Origin: Acidiferrobacteraceae bacterium
GTDB lineage: Bacteria; Pseudomonadota; Gammaproteobacteria; Arenicellales; UBA868
DNA: 16,898 nucleotides
Direction: 5' to 3'
Assembly (NCBI GenBank): GCA_002721105.1
Contig: PBJL01000010.1
Span: 28,153 to 45,050, forward strand
This document shows positions 7,690 to 16,342 of the stretch, in pieces. Numbering within the stretch: position 1 is the first letter of the stretch; each line of letters opens with the position of its first letter. The notes under the pieces were generated by a model. It was not told the DNA's origin, searched no databases, and saw only the letters and a list, made by a program, of their open reading frames with translations. The position numbers were made by a program, and so were the translations under genes.

Positions 7690-8907
7690 TCACGATCGAA
7701 AATATTCCAACCAATTCAACGTTTCTGTGCTTCTCACCTCTTCATAGGCAAGGAGGTCAGCCTGCTCTGCGGTGAACTTGTTGTAACTTAGCTTTCCATC
7801 TGCCGCCCGTTCTCTTTTTGCTATATGCGCCTCAAGAAGGTCTACAAATAACAACGACTTTTCCCGGTCCCTAATCAAGGCAAGCGCTCTGTCCAACTTT
7901 AATTGTCCTGCCTCTATTTGCTGTATATATCGAATCGCATACTTTTCTAGTGCCTCCTCTGTACTATTGGTATAGCTGTACAGTTTGGCTAGCCGGCTCA
8001 CCGCTTTGTCGTCTTTCAGTATCTTGTCTTCACTGTCACGTTCTCCGAATTGGCAGATCGTTTCAAGCCTTGAACAACTTGAGTCGCTAAGCTTATATGT
8101 GTCTTTGAATCTTTCGAAGTATCCACCCATTAACGTCTTGTTTGTCATTAGAGCCTTTACCAAAGAATAGTCAGAAGGGCGTATACCTTCGTTATTTCTT
8201 TCAGTTTCAATTTGATAAAATGCGATTATCGTTTTAAGGGCGTCTTCAACCTCTTTTAACGTTTGAGTGCAGCGATCAGCCGTGCCAACTACCCTCCAAT
8301 TTTCATGCTTAAAGGTTTCAATAGTCATGGGCTCTTCATTCGGGTGTAAATATTCTTCTCCCGTCACCGAAAGATTCAAATATTTGTCTAACACATAAGT
8401 TGCGTCTACATACGGCTTCCAAGCCATCTGACTCTGAGCACCATGACGGGTGATTAATATATCCTCGATTCTTTCTTGTTGATGTTCTCCATCTTCTATT
8501 AACTTCACCCGGATCGTTTCGAGTGACTTTTTGACATTTGGATGTAGATCAAATTCTGGATCTTTGATCTCTTTCCTTAATAGATGCTTGGCTGTACTAA
8601 TTCGTCGATTACCCTCTACTACAACATAGAAATCGTTTTTTCCTTCAAGCTTGCGAACCACTAATGCGTTGCCTGGGACTAAACCCGTATGTTTCATCCC
8701 TCGATGAAGATCTTCAGTGCTAAAGAATCCGTCTCCCTCCTTCTTCTTTCCTGTTACATCGAATTGCTGAAGCAAAAACGATTGTTTCTTAACGATTTCT
8801 TTGTCCGGCGTTACCTTTTCGTCGCCAAACTTTGCTATCAACCTCGGGTTATTAGGATCCAACAATAGAGCATCAATGTTGACTTCTATTCGTTTTAGGC
8901 GTTTCAT
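7690..8907 (-). CDS. ParB/sulfiredoxin-like protein 2
   Basis: 405 residues. It shows the same two boxes as its neighbours: L-L-L-D-P-N-N-P-R-L at residues 14-23 and E-G-N-R-R-I-S-T-A-K at 98-107. A helical C-terminal region aligns by eye with protein 1 (D-Y-S-L-V-K-A-L-M-T-N-K-T-L). The ATG at 8907 overlaps the stop of protein 3 as ATGA and has a strong GGAGAGG site, so the start is secure. The tight coupling suggests that the three ParB-like proteins are made in fixed proportion, perhaps as subunits of one hetero-oligomer. There is no HTH or segregation context and no parA or parS neighbour, so a plasmid-partition role is unlikely. A nucleotide-dependent switch or nuclease within the phosphorothioation island is the working idea. 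Confidence 0.8.
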   Translation of the reverse strand: MKRLKRIEVNIDALLLDPNNPRLIAKFGDEKVTPDKEIVKKQSFLLQQFDVTGKKKEGDGFFSTEDLHRGMKHTGLVPGNALVVRKLEGKNDFYVVVEGNRRISTAKHLLRKEIKDPEFDLHPNVKKSLETIRVKLIEDGEHQQERIEDILITRHGAQSQMAWKPYVDATYVLDKYLNLSVTGEEYLHPNEEPMTIETFKHENWRVVGTADRCTQTLKEVEDALKTIIAFYQIETERNNEGIRPSDYSLVKALMTNKTLMGGYFERFKDTYKLSDSSCSRLETICQFGERDSEDKILKDDKAVSRLAKLYSYTNSTEEALEKYAIRYIQQIEAGQLKLDRALALIRDREKSLLFVDLLEAHIAKRERAADGKLSYNKFTAEQADLLAYEEVRSTETLNWLEYFRS

Positions 8908-10133
8908 ATCTCGCCTCTCCGTGCTTCCAGTTCATCTAGTACGGCCCACATTTGCAACACAACGTCCTTAGTTCTAGGAGATTTTATTGGTACATTCTCC
9001 ATCCTAGACGAAGTTAGAAGTGTTGCTAATTCCGTGAGCCATGTTGCCCAGGAAAATGTGTGTCGCGTCGCCTCTCTTTCAGCCCATACATCCTCTGGCG
9101 AGTCACCACTCATCACTTTGTTTAGCATCGTTTGGATAAGTTCTGGTTCGTTTTCTGTTTTATCGAGAATTCTTGAAAGATACCGCCACTGTTGGGGATT
9201 ATGAATGGCTGCCCCCTCTCGCTTTTCACTTCTTAGACTACAGAGATCAATAACTTTCTCTACGGAATCCCACGTTAGGTGAAACGTGTTCTCATCGATG
9301 GGGAGTAAGTCTCGCAACTGTGCCGTTGCACCTACACATAACTCCTCAAGCAAAGAGTAGTACTGCTTATTGATAAATGTCCCTTTGATATCGTCTAATT
9401 GCTCCATCACTCTTATTGTCTTAAGCACATTCTTGGTGTTGTCTTGGCTGATTTTTCTCCTGCCTTTCTTTGGAATCAAATCCCTAAGTGATGGATCTAA
9501 CCCCTCAAGAAAATTTTTTGCAACACCTTCGCCCCGCTCATCATCCCAGCTAAATGTCTCCTTAGTCTGTGGTTTCTCATACTCGAGATATTTTTTGTAC
9601 AACGAAACCCCTCGGGCATAAGGAGGCCACTGCTTACATTGGTTGAGATGTCTAATACCCAACATTTGATCTATGATTTGATCGACCTGTTCAGGAGTCA
9701 AATCCTTTTGTAATACCTCGGTAACGGGTATTACGGCAAGTTCTTTACAAAGACCAGGTCGAGTTTTTTCAGTCGCTTCCCGACGTTCGTCTGATAACAA
9801 CTCCTTAATCGCTGTTATCCGTCTGTTTCCCTCTCGCACAACGTAGCCATCAAAATCATCAAGTTTTACTACAATTATTTCATCCCCATCGATAAATCCT
9901 TTGGCCAAAAAATCGCTGCACATCCCTGCAATATCAAAACCATTTTTCGGATCCATCATTAATTTTCTAGTGGAGGTAATAGTTGTGTCCGTCAAATACT
10001 TGTCGGGCTTAATTTTTCGCCTTCTAAGGGACATAAATCGCGGATTGTTGGGATCAAGAAAAAGTTTATCGATCTCAATCTCCGTCTCCTTTGTATAGTC
10101 AGATATTCGCGTCAAGAAATCATTATTGCTCAT
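8904..10133 (-). CDS. ParB/sulfiredoxin-like protein 3 (first of three in the operon)
   Basis: 409 residues. L-F-L-D-P-N-N-P-R-F lies at residues 24-33 and E-G-N-R-R-I-T-A-I-K at 101-110, the same spacing class as in the two downstream paralogs. A basic R-R-R-K-I-K patch follows the first box. The C-terminal two thirds is helical and not recognised beyond similarity to its neighbours (for example Y-Y-S-L-L-E-E-L). The ATG at 10133 is preceded by AGAGG with 8 bases between, and this site overlaps the stop region of the helicase gene. The stop overlaps the start of protein 2. Probable partner of the upstream helicase, judged from coupling alone. Confidence 0.8.
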   Translation of the reverse strand: MSNNDFLTRISDYTKETEIEIDKLFLDPNNPRFMSLRRRKIKPDKYLTDTTITSTRKLMMDPKNGFDIAGMCSDFLAKGFIDGDEIIVVKLDDFDGYVVREGNRRITAIKELLSDERREATEKTRPGLCKELAVIPVTEVLQKDLTPEQVDQIIDQMLGIRHLNQCKQWPPYARGVSLYKKYLEYEKPQTKETFSWDDERGEGVAKNFLEGLDPSLRDLIPKKGRRKISQDNTKNVLKTIRVMEQLDDIKGTFINKQYYSLLEELCVGATAQLRDLLPIDENTFHLTWDSVEKVIDLCSLRSEKREGAAIHNPQQWRYLSRILDKTENEPELIQTMLNKVMSGDSPEDVWAEREATRHTFSWATWLTELATLLTSSRMENVPIKSPRTKDVVLQMWAVLDELEARRGEI

Positions 10134-10144
10134 TTCCAGTGCCT

Positions 10145-12067
10145 CTATAGACGTCTGAAGTAATCCAAATCTTCGCGCACAATAATCGACAAACAGTCCT
10201 TATAGCGCAACTCTATTGGAAGTTCCTCATTAATCATATATTGATTAAGTTGATCGATATGATCTTCCGCTTTGTATTGCTCTTTCAATACTTGCATGTA
10301 AGAAATCATACTCTCTATTTTGACAAACACTGAATTGCGGATAATTAAACCCTTAAATTTACCCAACGGCAACGGCAACTTGATCATCTTGGATTCAGGT
10401 TCAAAATGTTTACTCATGAGATCTTGAATTAAGGATTCCTTGTTAACCATTTCATCCATAAACTCCATAAATTCCGAAGGTATCTCTGGAGCTTTAAACC
10501 GAAAAGCCACAAAAGTAATCCATGGCTTGAGAGCCACATACCTAGGGCTCGCGGGTTTTGGTGAATTTGAAATACATTGTCCGGAGAACTTCATTGCGTC
10601 CCAAGCATGCCCCCGTTCAATGTCCTTGGCTGGCCCTCCAAATTCAGACCATTTAGGCTTCGAAAACGCCCAGTCGACATTTCGACCATGTGGTTTCAAA
10701 TCATGGGCTAGCCGTTCGGAAAGATAATCAAACCGCTGTTTAAAATTCATCCTGTTGTCATTACTCAATACAATTGGAATGTGTTTATAGAGAGAACTGC
10801 CCTGATACACTTTAAAGAGAATGAGGGAGTATCTATTGTCTTCATCATAGTGAGGATAAATCCGATCGTCTTCTTCAACCCAAGTTTCAGGACTAGTGTA
10901 TGTAGACTCTAGTGACTGCCTGAACGACTTGTCATCGAAATACGTTTTGTCGATCACCTGTGGTTCGAGAGCATCTGAAATATCTGAATAAAGCCATCGA
11001 TTCGAGAAACGATATGTAATGCTTGGCAGTTTATCCTCGACTGGTACGACATAAGCCTTTTTGTCGCCATTCCTGCGAACCGCTCTCCCGACGGCCTGCA
11101 TCAATTTCAATGTAGATTTGATTGGACACGCCAATACCACAGTGTCGATCGTTTTATCGTCGTAACCTTCGGTTAATACGTCGACATTAATCAGTATCGA
11201 CTTGTTATGCGACTTTTCTTCTTTAATGAATTGTTTTCGGTCTAGTCCGCGACTGTTGTTTGACGGACCTCCCAATATCCAATTTATAGATGGATAAACA
11301 TCTTCAAGCGGTGATGCCTTAATCTGCGAATAGAGATCCTTTACGTGATTCTTCGTGCCAACATAAATAACTACTTTGTTGTATCTATCGCTGCGCTTAT
11401 GAAGCACTTCTATTATTCTTCTATTCCGCTCCTCATTGTTTAATTTTTCTTCATCTATATCATCTAAGTTATTGGAATCATCTTCGTAGCCTGTTTTAAT
11501 TGGCGGCTCCTCAATTGGATCTAGAATCACTCTCCTTGTGATTAAATCTGGAAATCCAATTGAATAGGATTCTCGTTCGAAATCTAGTGGGCGCCCATCA
11601 TGGCGAGATGGGGTAGCAGTTAAACCCAAAACGCCGACAGACTCCCTCTCAAATATAGGTTGGTAACTAGATGCTTTCGAATGATGAGCTTCGTCGATTA
11701 CCACAAAAGCGATCTTGGGATCCTTAACCAACGAGCGAATTTTTTTTAAATCATGTACGTAAGTAACTCGATCTTCAAACGAAACTGGGTTATCCTCGTC
11801 AGACGCGTAATCAGAAAATTCATCTTTTGCTTGATTCTCTAGTTCGATTCTGTGAGTGACCCATAGGACATAATCGGTTTTTGGATTGAGAGTGTTCTTT
11901 TCAAAAAGCTTGTTCACTGCCTTAACAGCAGTCCGAGTTTTGCCACCACCAGTTGGTATCACGAGCAGATATCGACCGTTGCTTTTTTTAGAAAAGTCTT
12001 TAACGAGGGCGCTAACAGCTTCTGACTGAAATTCGTCGTAGGCTTCGTTAACATTACTTTCGACCAT
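10145..12067 (-). CDS. SF2 DEAH-type helicase/translocase
   Basis: 640 residues with a full set of superfamily 2 motifs: Walker A P-T-G-G-G-K-T at 38-44, motif II D-E-A-H at 125-128, motif III T-A-T-P at 150-153, motif V L-T-E-G-Y-D-D at 298-304, and motif VI Q-x-V-G-R-A-V-R-R at 324-332. An acidic linker (about 194-215) separates the two RecA domains. The pattern fits the UvrB/type III restriction R-subunit branch, which translocates on duplex DNA. The C-terminal ~300 residues are not recognised and no nuclease motif is seen there, so cutting would have to come from a partner. The ATG at 12067 has an AGAGGGGG site just upstream. The gene lies 44 bases after the NERD/UvrD gene and 11 bases before the ParB trio. 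Confidence 0.88.
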   Translation of the reverse strand: MVESNVNEAYDEFQSEAVSALVKDFSKKSNGRYLLVIPTGGGKTRTAVKAVNKLFEKNTLNPKTDYVLWVTHRIELENQAKDEFSDYASDEDNPVSFEDRVTYVHDLKKIRSLVKDPKIAFVVIDEAHHSKASSYQPIFERESVGVLGLTATPSRHDGRPLDFERESYSIGFPDLITRRVILDPIEEPPIKTGYEDDSNNLDDIDEEKLNNEERNRRIIEVLHKRSDRYNKVVIYVGTKNHVKDLYSQIKASPLEDVYPSINWILGGPSNNSRGLDRKQFIKEEKSHNKSILINVDVLTEGYDDKTIDTVVLACPIKSTLKLMQAVGRAVRRNGDKKAYVVPVEDKLPSITYRFSNRWLYSDISDALEPQVIDKTYFDDKSFRQSLESTYTSPETWVEEDDRIYPHYDEDNRYSLILFKVYQGSSLYKHIPIVLSNDNRMNFKQRFDYLSERLAHDLKPHGRNVDWAFSKPKWSEFGGPAKDIERGHAWDAMKFSGQCISNSPKPASPRYVALKPWITFVAFRFKAPEIPSEFMEFMDEMVNKESLIQDLMSKHFEPESKMIKLPLPLGKFKGLIIRNSVFVKIESMISYMQVLKEQYKAEDHIDQLNQYMINEELPIELRYKDCLSIIVREDLDYFRRL

Positions 12068-12111
12068 TGCCCCCTCTTTTCAATCCCTTTGTCATTGGAC
12101 ATTCACTTTGT

Positions 12112-13395
12112 TTACTCAATATTCTGGAACAGATAGACATAAAGAATGATTCTCGCTCTTAATCCTTGAACATACAATGTTTCATTTATTTCTGCTTCTA
12201 ACTCAGTGTTTTCAACAAATAAAAATACTATATCCGCCTCAAGACCCTTAAATATGTTGATAGAGGAAAACTGAATAGATCTTGAATTTTCATTGTAGTA
12301 ACTACCCATCGACTCAAATTTATACCGTCCTATAGTCGAAATATCTGCCAAACATGACTCCCGCTTTGGCTTATCCAGTAAGACAATTATTTGGCCAGGT
12401 TTAATATCTTGCTTTAACGAAGTTTGTATATCGGCCAAAAACTTTTGCTTTGCTTCATCAGGGCCTCTTACTTTTCGTTCGTACACTTCCTCACCCTCCG
12501 GGGAGGATGAAAATGGAATCATCTCCGTTGGATGTCGCTTATTTATATATGAGACTATCGACTTCGTATTTCGGCAGTTCTGCCTAAGCTGCTTCCGGGC
12601 TACATTTTCGCTTCCCCAAGGAAGGTCGTTCCAACGGCCAAACAGATCCTGAGTCTCATCATAGAAAACTACACATCGCCCATCCTCTTTATTTTCTAGT
12701 AACCTCTCAAGAAATTCATACCATTCTGGTCGAAAATCCTGGCCCTCATCAACGATTATTGCATCATATTTCCTGAGTAGCTTATCCGGAATATCAAATA
12801 GCCTAAGTGGGGCATCATTTTCCCAAAAATCACTATTGTCTTTCTTATCGTTTTCCCTCCACCAGGTCGGATCATCTTGATCAATTAATTCACGGGCTAA
12901 CTTAAAAAATCTCGTGCAATGAATTGGCAAATCTCGATCAAACCCTCGTCTTACGGTATTTGAAATCGTTCTATTAAAAAATAGGAGTAAAACTCGCTCT
13001 CCTCTTAATGCCAAACGTCGTGCGAATTCCCCGGCGAGAACAGTTTTTCCCGTCCCAGCAAATCCTCGAATTGCGATACGCCGGTTAATTTCTAAATCTT
13101 CTAAAACTCTAAACTGCTCTTCAGTGACTTCGATTAGCTGTTGATGATCACGGGCCACGCGTACACCAACTTTTGCCACGAACTCGACACTGCGAGTTAA
13201 ACGTTCTACCAATGCCTTAGCTGCAACTGGGTGAACACCTGGTTTGTTGTAATGCTGTATGTAGTAGCTCGATGCTCTCTCGATTGCGACGCCAATCTCA
13301 TTAAACTTTGCTTCATCGATGATTACTTGTTCGGGCACTGACGAAGGAGGTCTAAAATCCGAGGGAAGCCCGCAATTGGGGAAACCCAAATCCAT
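12112..13395 (-). CDS. UvrD-like SF1 helicase fragment (3' frame of the split gene)
   Basis: The frame carries a 427-residue segment if read from the ATG at 13395, but that Met is inside the natural reading of the fused protein and has no ribosome site, so independent translation is doubtful. Visible helicase motifs are T-E-E-Q-F at 91-95 (Q-motif-like), Walker A G-F-A-G-T-G-K-T at 111-118, Walker B I-I-V-D-E-G-Q-D-F around 213-221, a Q-D-L-F-G-R-W motif III region, and a terminal L-Y-V-Q-G-L-R-A-R motif VI with the arginine finger. The protein ends soon after motif VI, so there is no extra C-terminal domain. Confidence 0.6.
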   Translation of the reverse strand: MDLGFPNCGLPSDFRPPSSVPEQVIIDEAKFNEIGVAIERASSYYIQHYNKPGVHPVAAKALVERLTRSVEFVAKVGVRVARDHQQLIEVTEEQFRVLEDLEINRRIAIRGFAGTGKTVLAGEFARRLALRGERVLLLFFNRTISNTVRRGFDRDLPIHCTRFFKLARELIDQDDPTWWRENDKKDNSDFWENDAPLRLFDIPDKLLRKYDAIIVDEGQDFRPEWYEFLERLLENKEDGRCVVFYDETQDLFGRWNDLPWGSENVARKQLRQNCRNTKSIVSYINKRHPTEMIPFSSSPEGEEVYERKVRGPDEAKQKFLADIQTSLKQDIKPGQIIVLLDKPKRESCLADISTIGRYKFESMGSYYNENSRSIQFSSINIFKGLEADIVFLFVENTELEAEINETLYVQGLRARIILYVYLFQNIE

Positions 13396-13751
13396 CCAAA
13401 ATTGATGTCTTTCCCATCTTTATAAAGAAACGCCAAAAGAGCCCGCATTCCTTCGGTCGCCTGTCTATCAGGCTGAGGACTTAAAACTTTGTCGTTCTGC
13501 AGCCATATATCTTCTTTGCCGTCATACGCAATTCGCCCACCTTTGACTTCTAGGCACAGAATAGTTTTAGCGCCATCGAATATTACGAAGTCGACTTCTC
13601 CCTCCTCTTTCCAAGAGCCCGTCCCCTTGAATTTTTTTGAATAGAAGATCGTGTAGTTATCGGGCAACTTCCGCAGGATTTGGTACACAACAAATTCCGG
13701 ATCATCCGGATTCGGGGGTTTTGGATAATGAGATGGGAAGAGAATCGCCAT
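13323..13751 (-). CDS. NERD domain fragment (5' frame of the split gene)
   Basis: 142 residues in the frame that starts at ATG 13751, which has only a weak ribosome site but is preceded four codons earlier by an in-frame TAG. A PD-(D/E)xK-like nuclease core is visible: E19 in the first helix, D54 in G-E-V-D-F-V-I, and E68-x-K70 in L-E-V-K-G-G, followed by P-D-R-Q-A (94-98), as expected for NERD domains. If the frameshift is real, this fragment could be made alone as a small nuclease-like domain whose last ~24 residues are out of frame. It starts 53 bases after the methyltransferase stop. Confidence 0.6.
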   Translation of the reverse strand: MAILFPSHYPKPPNPDDPEFVVYQILRKLPDNYTIFYSKKFKGTGSWKEEGEVDFVIFDGAKTILCLEVKGGRIAYDGKEDIWLQNDKVLSPQPDRQATEGMRALLAFLYKDGKDINFGWIWVSPIAGFPRILDLLRQCPNK

Positions 13752-13804
13752 TGCTAAATTTTTCTATATGCTGCCTTTGTTGGTGTTTGCAGCTTAAGTT
13801 TTTC

Positions 13805-16342
13805 CTAAATTCGACTCTCTACGAACTTCTCAATCTTCATCTTAACCGGAATACGCCTGTTGCTCGAATCCGTGCGAACAAAGACAACACTTCGAGTATT
13901 CTCTGGACCGACGCTGACATGAATTGGTCGTTCAGCACCATAGTAATAAAGCCGGTCAAACTCAATATTCTCAGTCATCCAAACAGCTACCTCATACATA
14001 TCTTCGTCTTCGATAAGAAAATCGGCTGCAGCGCCGCCGCGGGAGCAAACCAACTTTCCTTTGCTGTTTACTTCGTGGCTACAGTGTTGGTCAATCCGGG
14101 GCGCTATGCCACTTTTGATATTTTTCGACAGATCAGAGGAGCTAAACCCATAGGTAAGCGTGATCATTCCGAAATAATCAATCACCGGATCTAACGCCCT
14201 ACGTGCCAAATCATACAAAGCAAAAAATGTCTCGGCCTGCTCCGGCATATTGGGTATACCCAGTTTGGTTTGCGTGTCGCCACATTCAATCAATTCCCGA
14301 TACGTCAAATATCTGCCGCATTTTTGATCCAAACTTTTTGGAACACCATTGGGTAGCAACTTAAACCCACTAATCTGTAGTTCTCGCTGCTGTAATAGTT
14401 CGTTTAACTCAGACACTCTAGGCGCTCGTCGGCCCTCTTCTATCAAGCCAAGCTCTTCGAGCTCCCTGTCGAATTCAACTTGTTCTGAATAGTTCTCAAA
14501 AGATGAATCGATATAACGTGATTTTCGATACAAATACGGCAGCTCGTGCTCATACCCATAATCAAAGTAGTCAATATCTTGGTTTCTAAGTTTTACTTTG
14601 ATTCGCTCTAACAATTTCGGTAATGGCGTATCATTAAATCCATCGTAGCGCATCACACTCAACTTCCCGGAAGCCACATGAATTTTGACTAAATCGGCTT
14701 GATCAATATCACCATAAAGGTACCCTGCACACCCCACGTACAGTCGCAGCGGCGCATCTAATTCGCGCACCTTAGAAATATGCAACGTTAAGGAGTGCTC
14801 TTCATCCATGTAGCCAATACCATTACTGGCAGCACTGTTACAGGAGCTCAGGATGACGTCCGGATCATTCAGTGAAAATAACAAATTCTGCGCCTGTTCG
14901 AGCGCATGAGAATGAGAGCGGAACAACAGCTTTATGTCTCTTTGCAGCTGAATCGGCTGTTTTTTATACCGAGGCCTGCCCTGAAAAAGGTTCAAAGCGA
15001 GATAGACCAACAGATCGTCCATTCTCGCCTCGCTTGCTTTTACAATTTCATCTTCGCCTTTCTCTTCGACCAATAACCGTAACGCCCGTTTCAAGGTGCC
15101 AATAGACTGCTTAATTGGCTCGATAAGCGTGGGAAGCTCATCATCAAACGGGGTCCTTCCTAACTCGAGCCATGTCTCATACAACGCTTCCAATAATTCA
15201 CGGTGTTCTTCAAATAAAGCTCCTCGCTTCTCTTCTGTAGTCGGCCGAGGAATCGCAACTCGCGGACGCGTCGAACGGGATGGCCGTCGTTGCCTTTGCT
15301 CAAGAAATGTTTGCTCCGCCAACTTATCTCTAAAGACAAAGAAAATCCCTTGTGCAATTGAGATCGGTTCTTCACCTAAACAACGTTCGATAAATTGACG
15401 TAGTTCGGGATGGGTGTAGTACTTCTGAAACGTTTCTCGACTGGTAATCACACCGTCTCGAAACGGCTGATGCAAAAAATTCCGTTGATGTTGCAGTTGT
15501 GACGAGATAACCAGCAGTGTTTCCGTTAAATCATAGGCATTCTGTACTGCTGCAACCCTCTCAGTCAGGTCTTCAATCACATTGATCACATAACCAAGAT
15601 TCACAATATCTGACCTAATCTGTTTCGAATCGGGAGAAAAATGTGGGTCCCATCCAGCTGCTTTTATTCCGAGCTCATCCAACGCGCGAAGGTCATCACC
15701 CTTTCCGCAGCCGTAATCAAAAATTCGGTGCTCTTCGCGCAAAAATCCATTTTTTTCGAGATGTTGAAAAGGTGCAGACAGACTCGTACGGGAAATTGCA
15801 GTTCTATGCCGAACAACTTGCGGTTGATCTTTAAGATGTCGCGCTAACTGGGCATCACGAATTTCTGGCCCTTCAAGTACCCATCCAAACCCGTCGCCAA
15901 GCAATCGCTCCTCCCATATCTTTTTTGTGCCAATGCGCTGAGAATTAGCAAAAAGGCCAGAACGCTCGAGGCACTCTGTTAGCGCGGCGTACTCGGGGAT
16001 ACGCGGATGGCCAGCTGAGAGCAGTAGTTCTTTCCGATGCAAGATCGGTGGATTTCTTGACGACCTATATTCCCGTTTGACCACTCGCCCCGTGATCAAA
16101 TTGACAAGACATGACGCTTGAAGAACCGGAAACGGCTCTTCGAAAAACCGATTGTATAAAAGGAGAGAAATCGTCTGCTTGATCCTCGAATATCGAACTA
16201 CGTTGTACCCGTCTCCAAGCTGGGCGCATCCCATTTTTTCCGCAAACTGAATTTTCTTCTCGATGTCCTCAGGAATTGACTTGCGCGCTGAAGCATGAAC
16301 ATACCAGTTGCTACCAACTTTCTTTCCAAGCTCCATACTCAT
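13805..16342 (-). CDS. DNA phosphorothioation-associated putative methyltransferase with C-terminal M15-like region
   Basis: 845 residues. An S-adenosylmethionine-binding Rossmann core is clear: motif I D-Y-G-C-G-K-G-D-D at 209-217, an acidic strand end at D232 (G-W-D-P), and N-L-G-Y-V-I-N-V-I-E-D at 248-258. The preceding R-H-R-T-A-I-S-R-T-S-L-S segment and later K-I-H-V-A-S-G-K-L-S and R-Y-L-T-Y-R-E-L-I fit the methyltransferase family regularly found beside dnd genes (modelled as TIGR04096, from memory). The last ~150 residues (about 699-830) resemble an M15/D,D-carboxypeptidase-type domain: Y-G-F-S-S, D-Q-H753-C-S-H756, C766, G-A-A-A-D774-F and P-I-H808-V-S, though the canonical first His before GxAxD is a Ser. 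The start overlaps the TusA stop (TAATG); Met3 is an alternative. Its substrate is unknown. Confidence 0.85.
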   Translation of the reverse strand: MSMELGKKVGSNWYVHASARKSIPEDIEKKIQFAEKMGCAQLGDGYNVVRYSRIKQTISLLLYNRFFEEPFPVLQASCLVNLITGRVVKREYRSSRNPPILHRKELLLSAGHPRIPEYAALTECLERSGLFANSQRIGTKKIWEERLLGDGFGWVLEGPEIRDAQLARHLKDQPQVVRHRTAISRTSLSAPFQHLEKNGFLREEHRIFDYGCGKGDDLRALDELGIKAAGWDPHFSPDSKQIRSDIVNLGYVINVIEDLTERVAAVQNAYDLTETLLVISSQLQHQRNFLHQPFRDGVITSRETFQKYYTHPELRQFIERCLGEEPISIAQGIFFVFRDKLAEQTFLEQRQRRPSRSTRPRVAIPRPTTEEKRGALFEEHRELLEALYETWLELGRTPFDDELPTLIEPIKQSIGTLKRALRLLVEEKGEDEIVKASEARMDDLLVYLALNLFQGRPRYKKQPIQLQRDIKLLFRSHSHALEQAQNLLFSLNDPDVILSSCNSAASNGIGYMDEEHSLTLHISKVRELDAPLRLYVGCAGYLYGDIDQADLVKIHVASGKLSVMRYDGFNDTPLPKLLERIKVKLRNQDIDYFDYGYEHELPYLYRKSRYIDSSFENYSEQVEFDRELEELGLIEEGRRAPRVSELNELLQQRELQISGFKLLPNGVPKSLDQKCGRYLTYRELIECGDTQTKLGIPNMPEQAETFFALYDLARRALDPVIDYFGMITLTYGFSSSDLSKNIKSGIAPRIDQHCSHEVNSKGKLVCSRGGAAADFLIEDEDMYEVAVWMTENIEFDRLYYYGAERPIHVSVGPENTRSVVFVRTDSSNRRIPVKMKIEKFVESRI

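Larger units (their letters stand above)
12112..13751 (-). pseudogene. NERD-nuclease/UvrD-helicase gene split by a one-base frameshift
   Basis: Read together, the two overlapping frames make one familiar protein of about 545 residues: an N-terminal NERD nuclease-related domain fused to a superfamily 1 UvrD-like helicase. The frame changes at the tract GGGGAAACCC on the + strand (13378-13387). In coding direction this reads GGGTTTCCCC. One extra T would turn W-V-S-P into W-V-F-P and run straight into N-C-G-L-P-S-D-F of the second frame, giving a continuous protein with no loss. It is therefore either a recent one-base deletion, a sequencing or assembly error in a homopolymer, or, less likely, programmed frameshifting. 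The family role is DNA processing. In this operon it is a candidate effector next to the SF2 helicase. Confidence 0.75.

Noticed and set aside
6397..10133. Plasmid partition locus
   Set aside because: No ParA ATPase, no HTH region and no parS-like palindromes; the ParB similarity is limited to the N-terminal nucleotide-binding boxes.
13637..14194. 185-residue + strand frame across the methyltransferase end and NERD start
   Set aside because: It crosses two well-supported - strand genes and shows no domain; antisense shadow.
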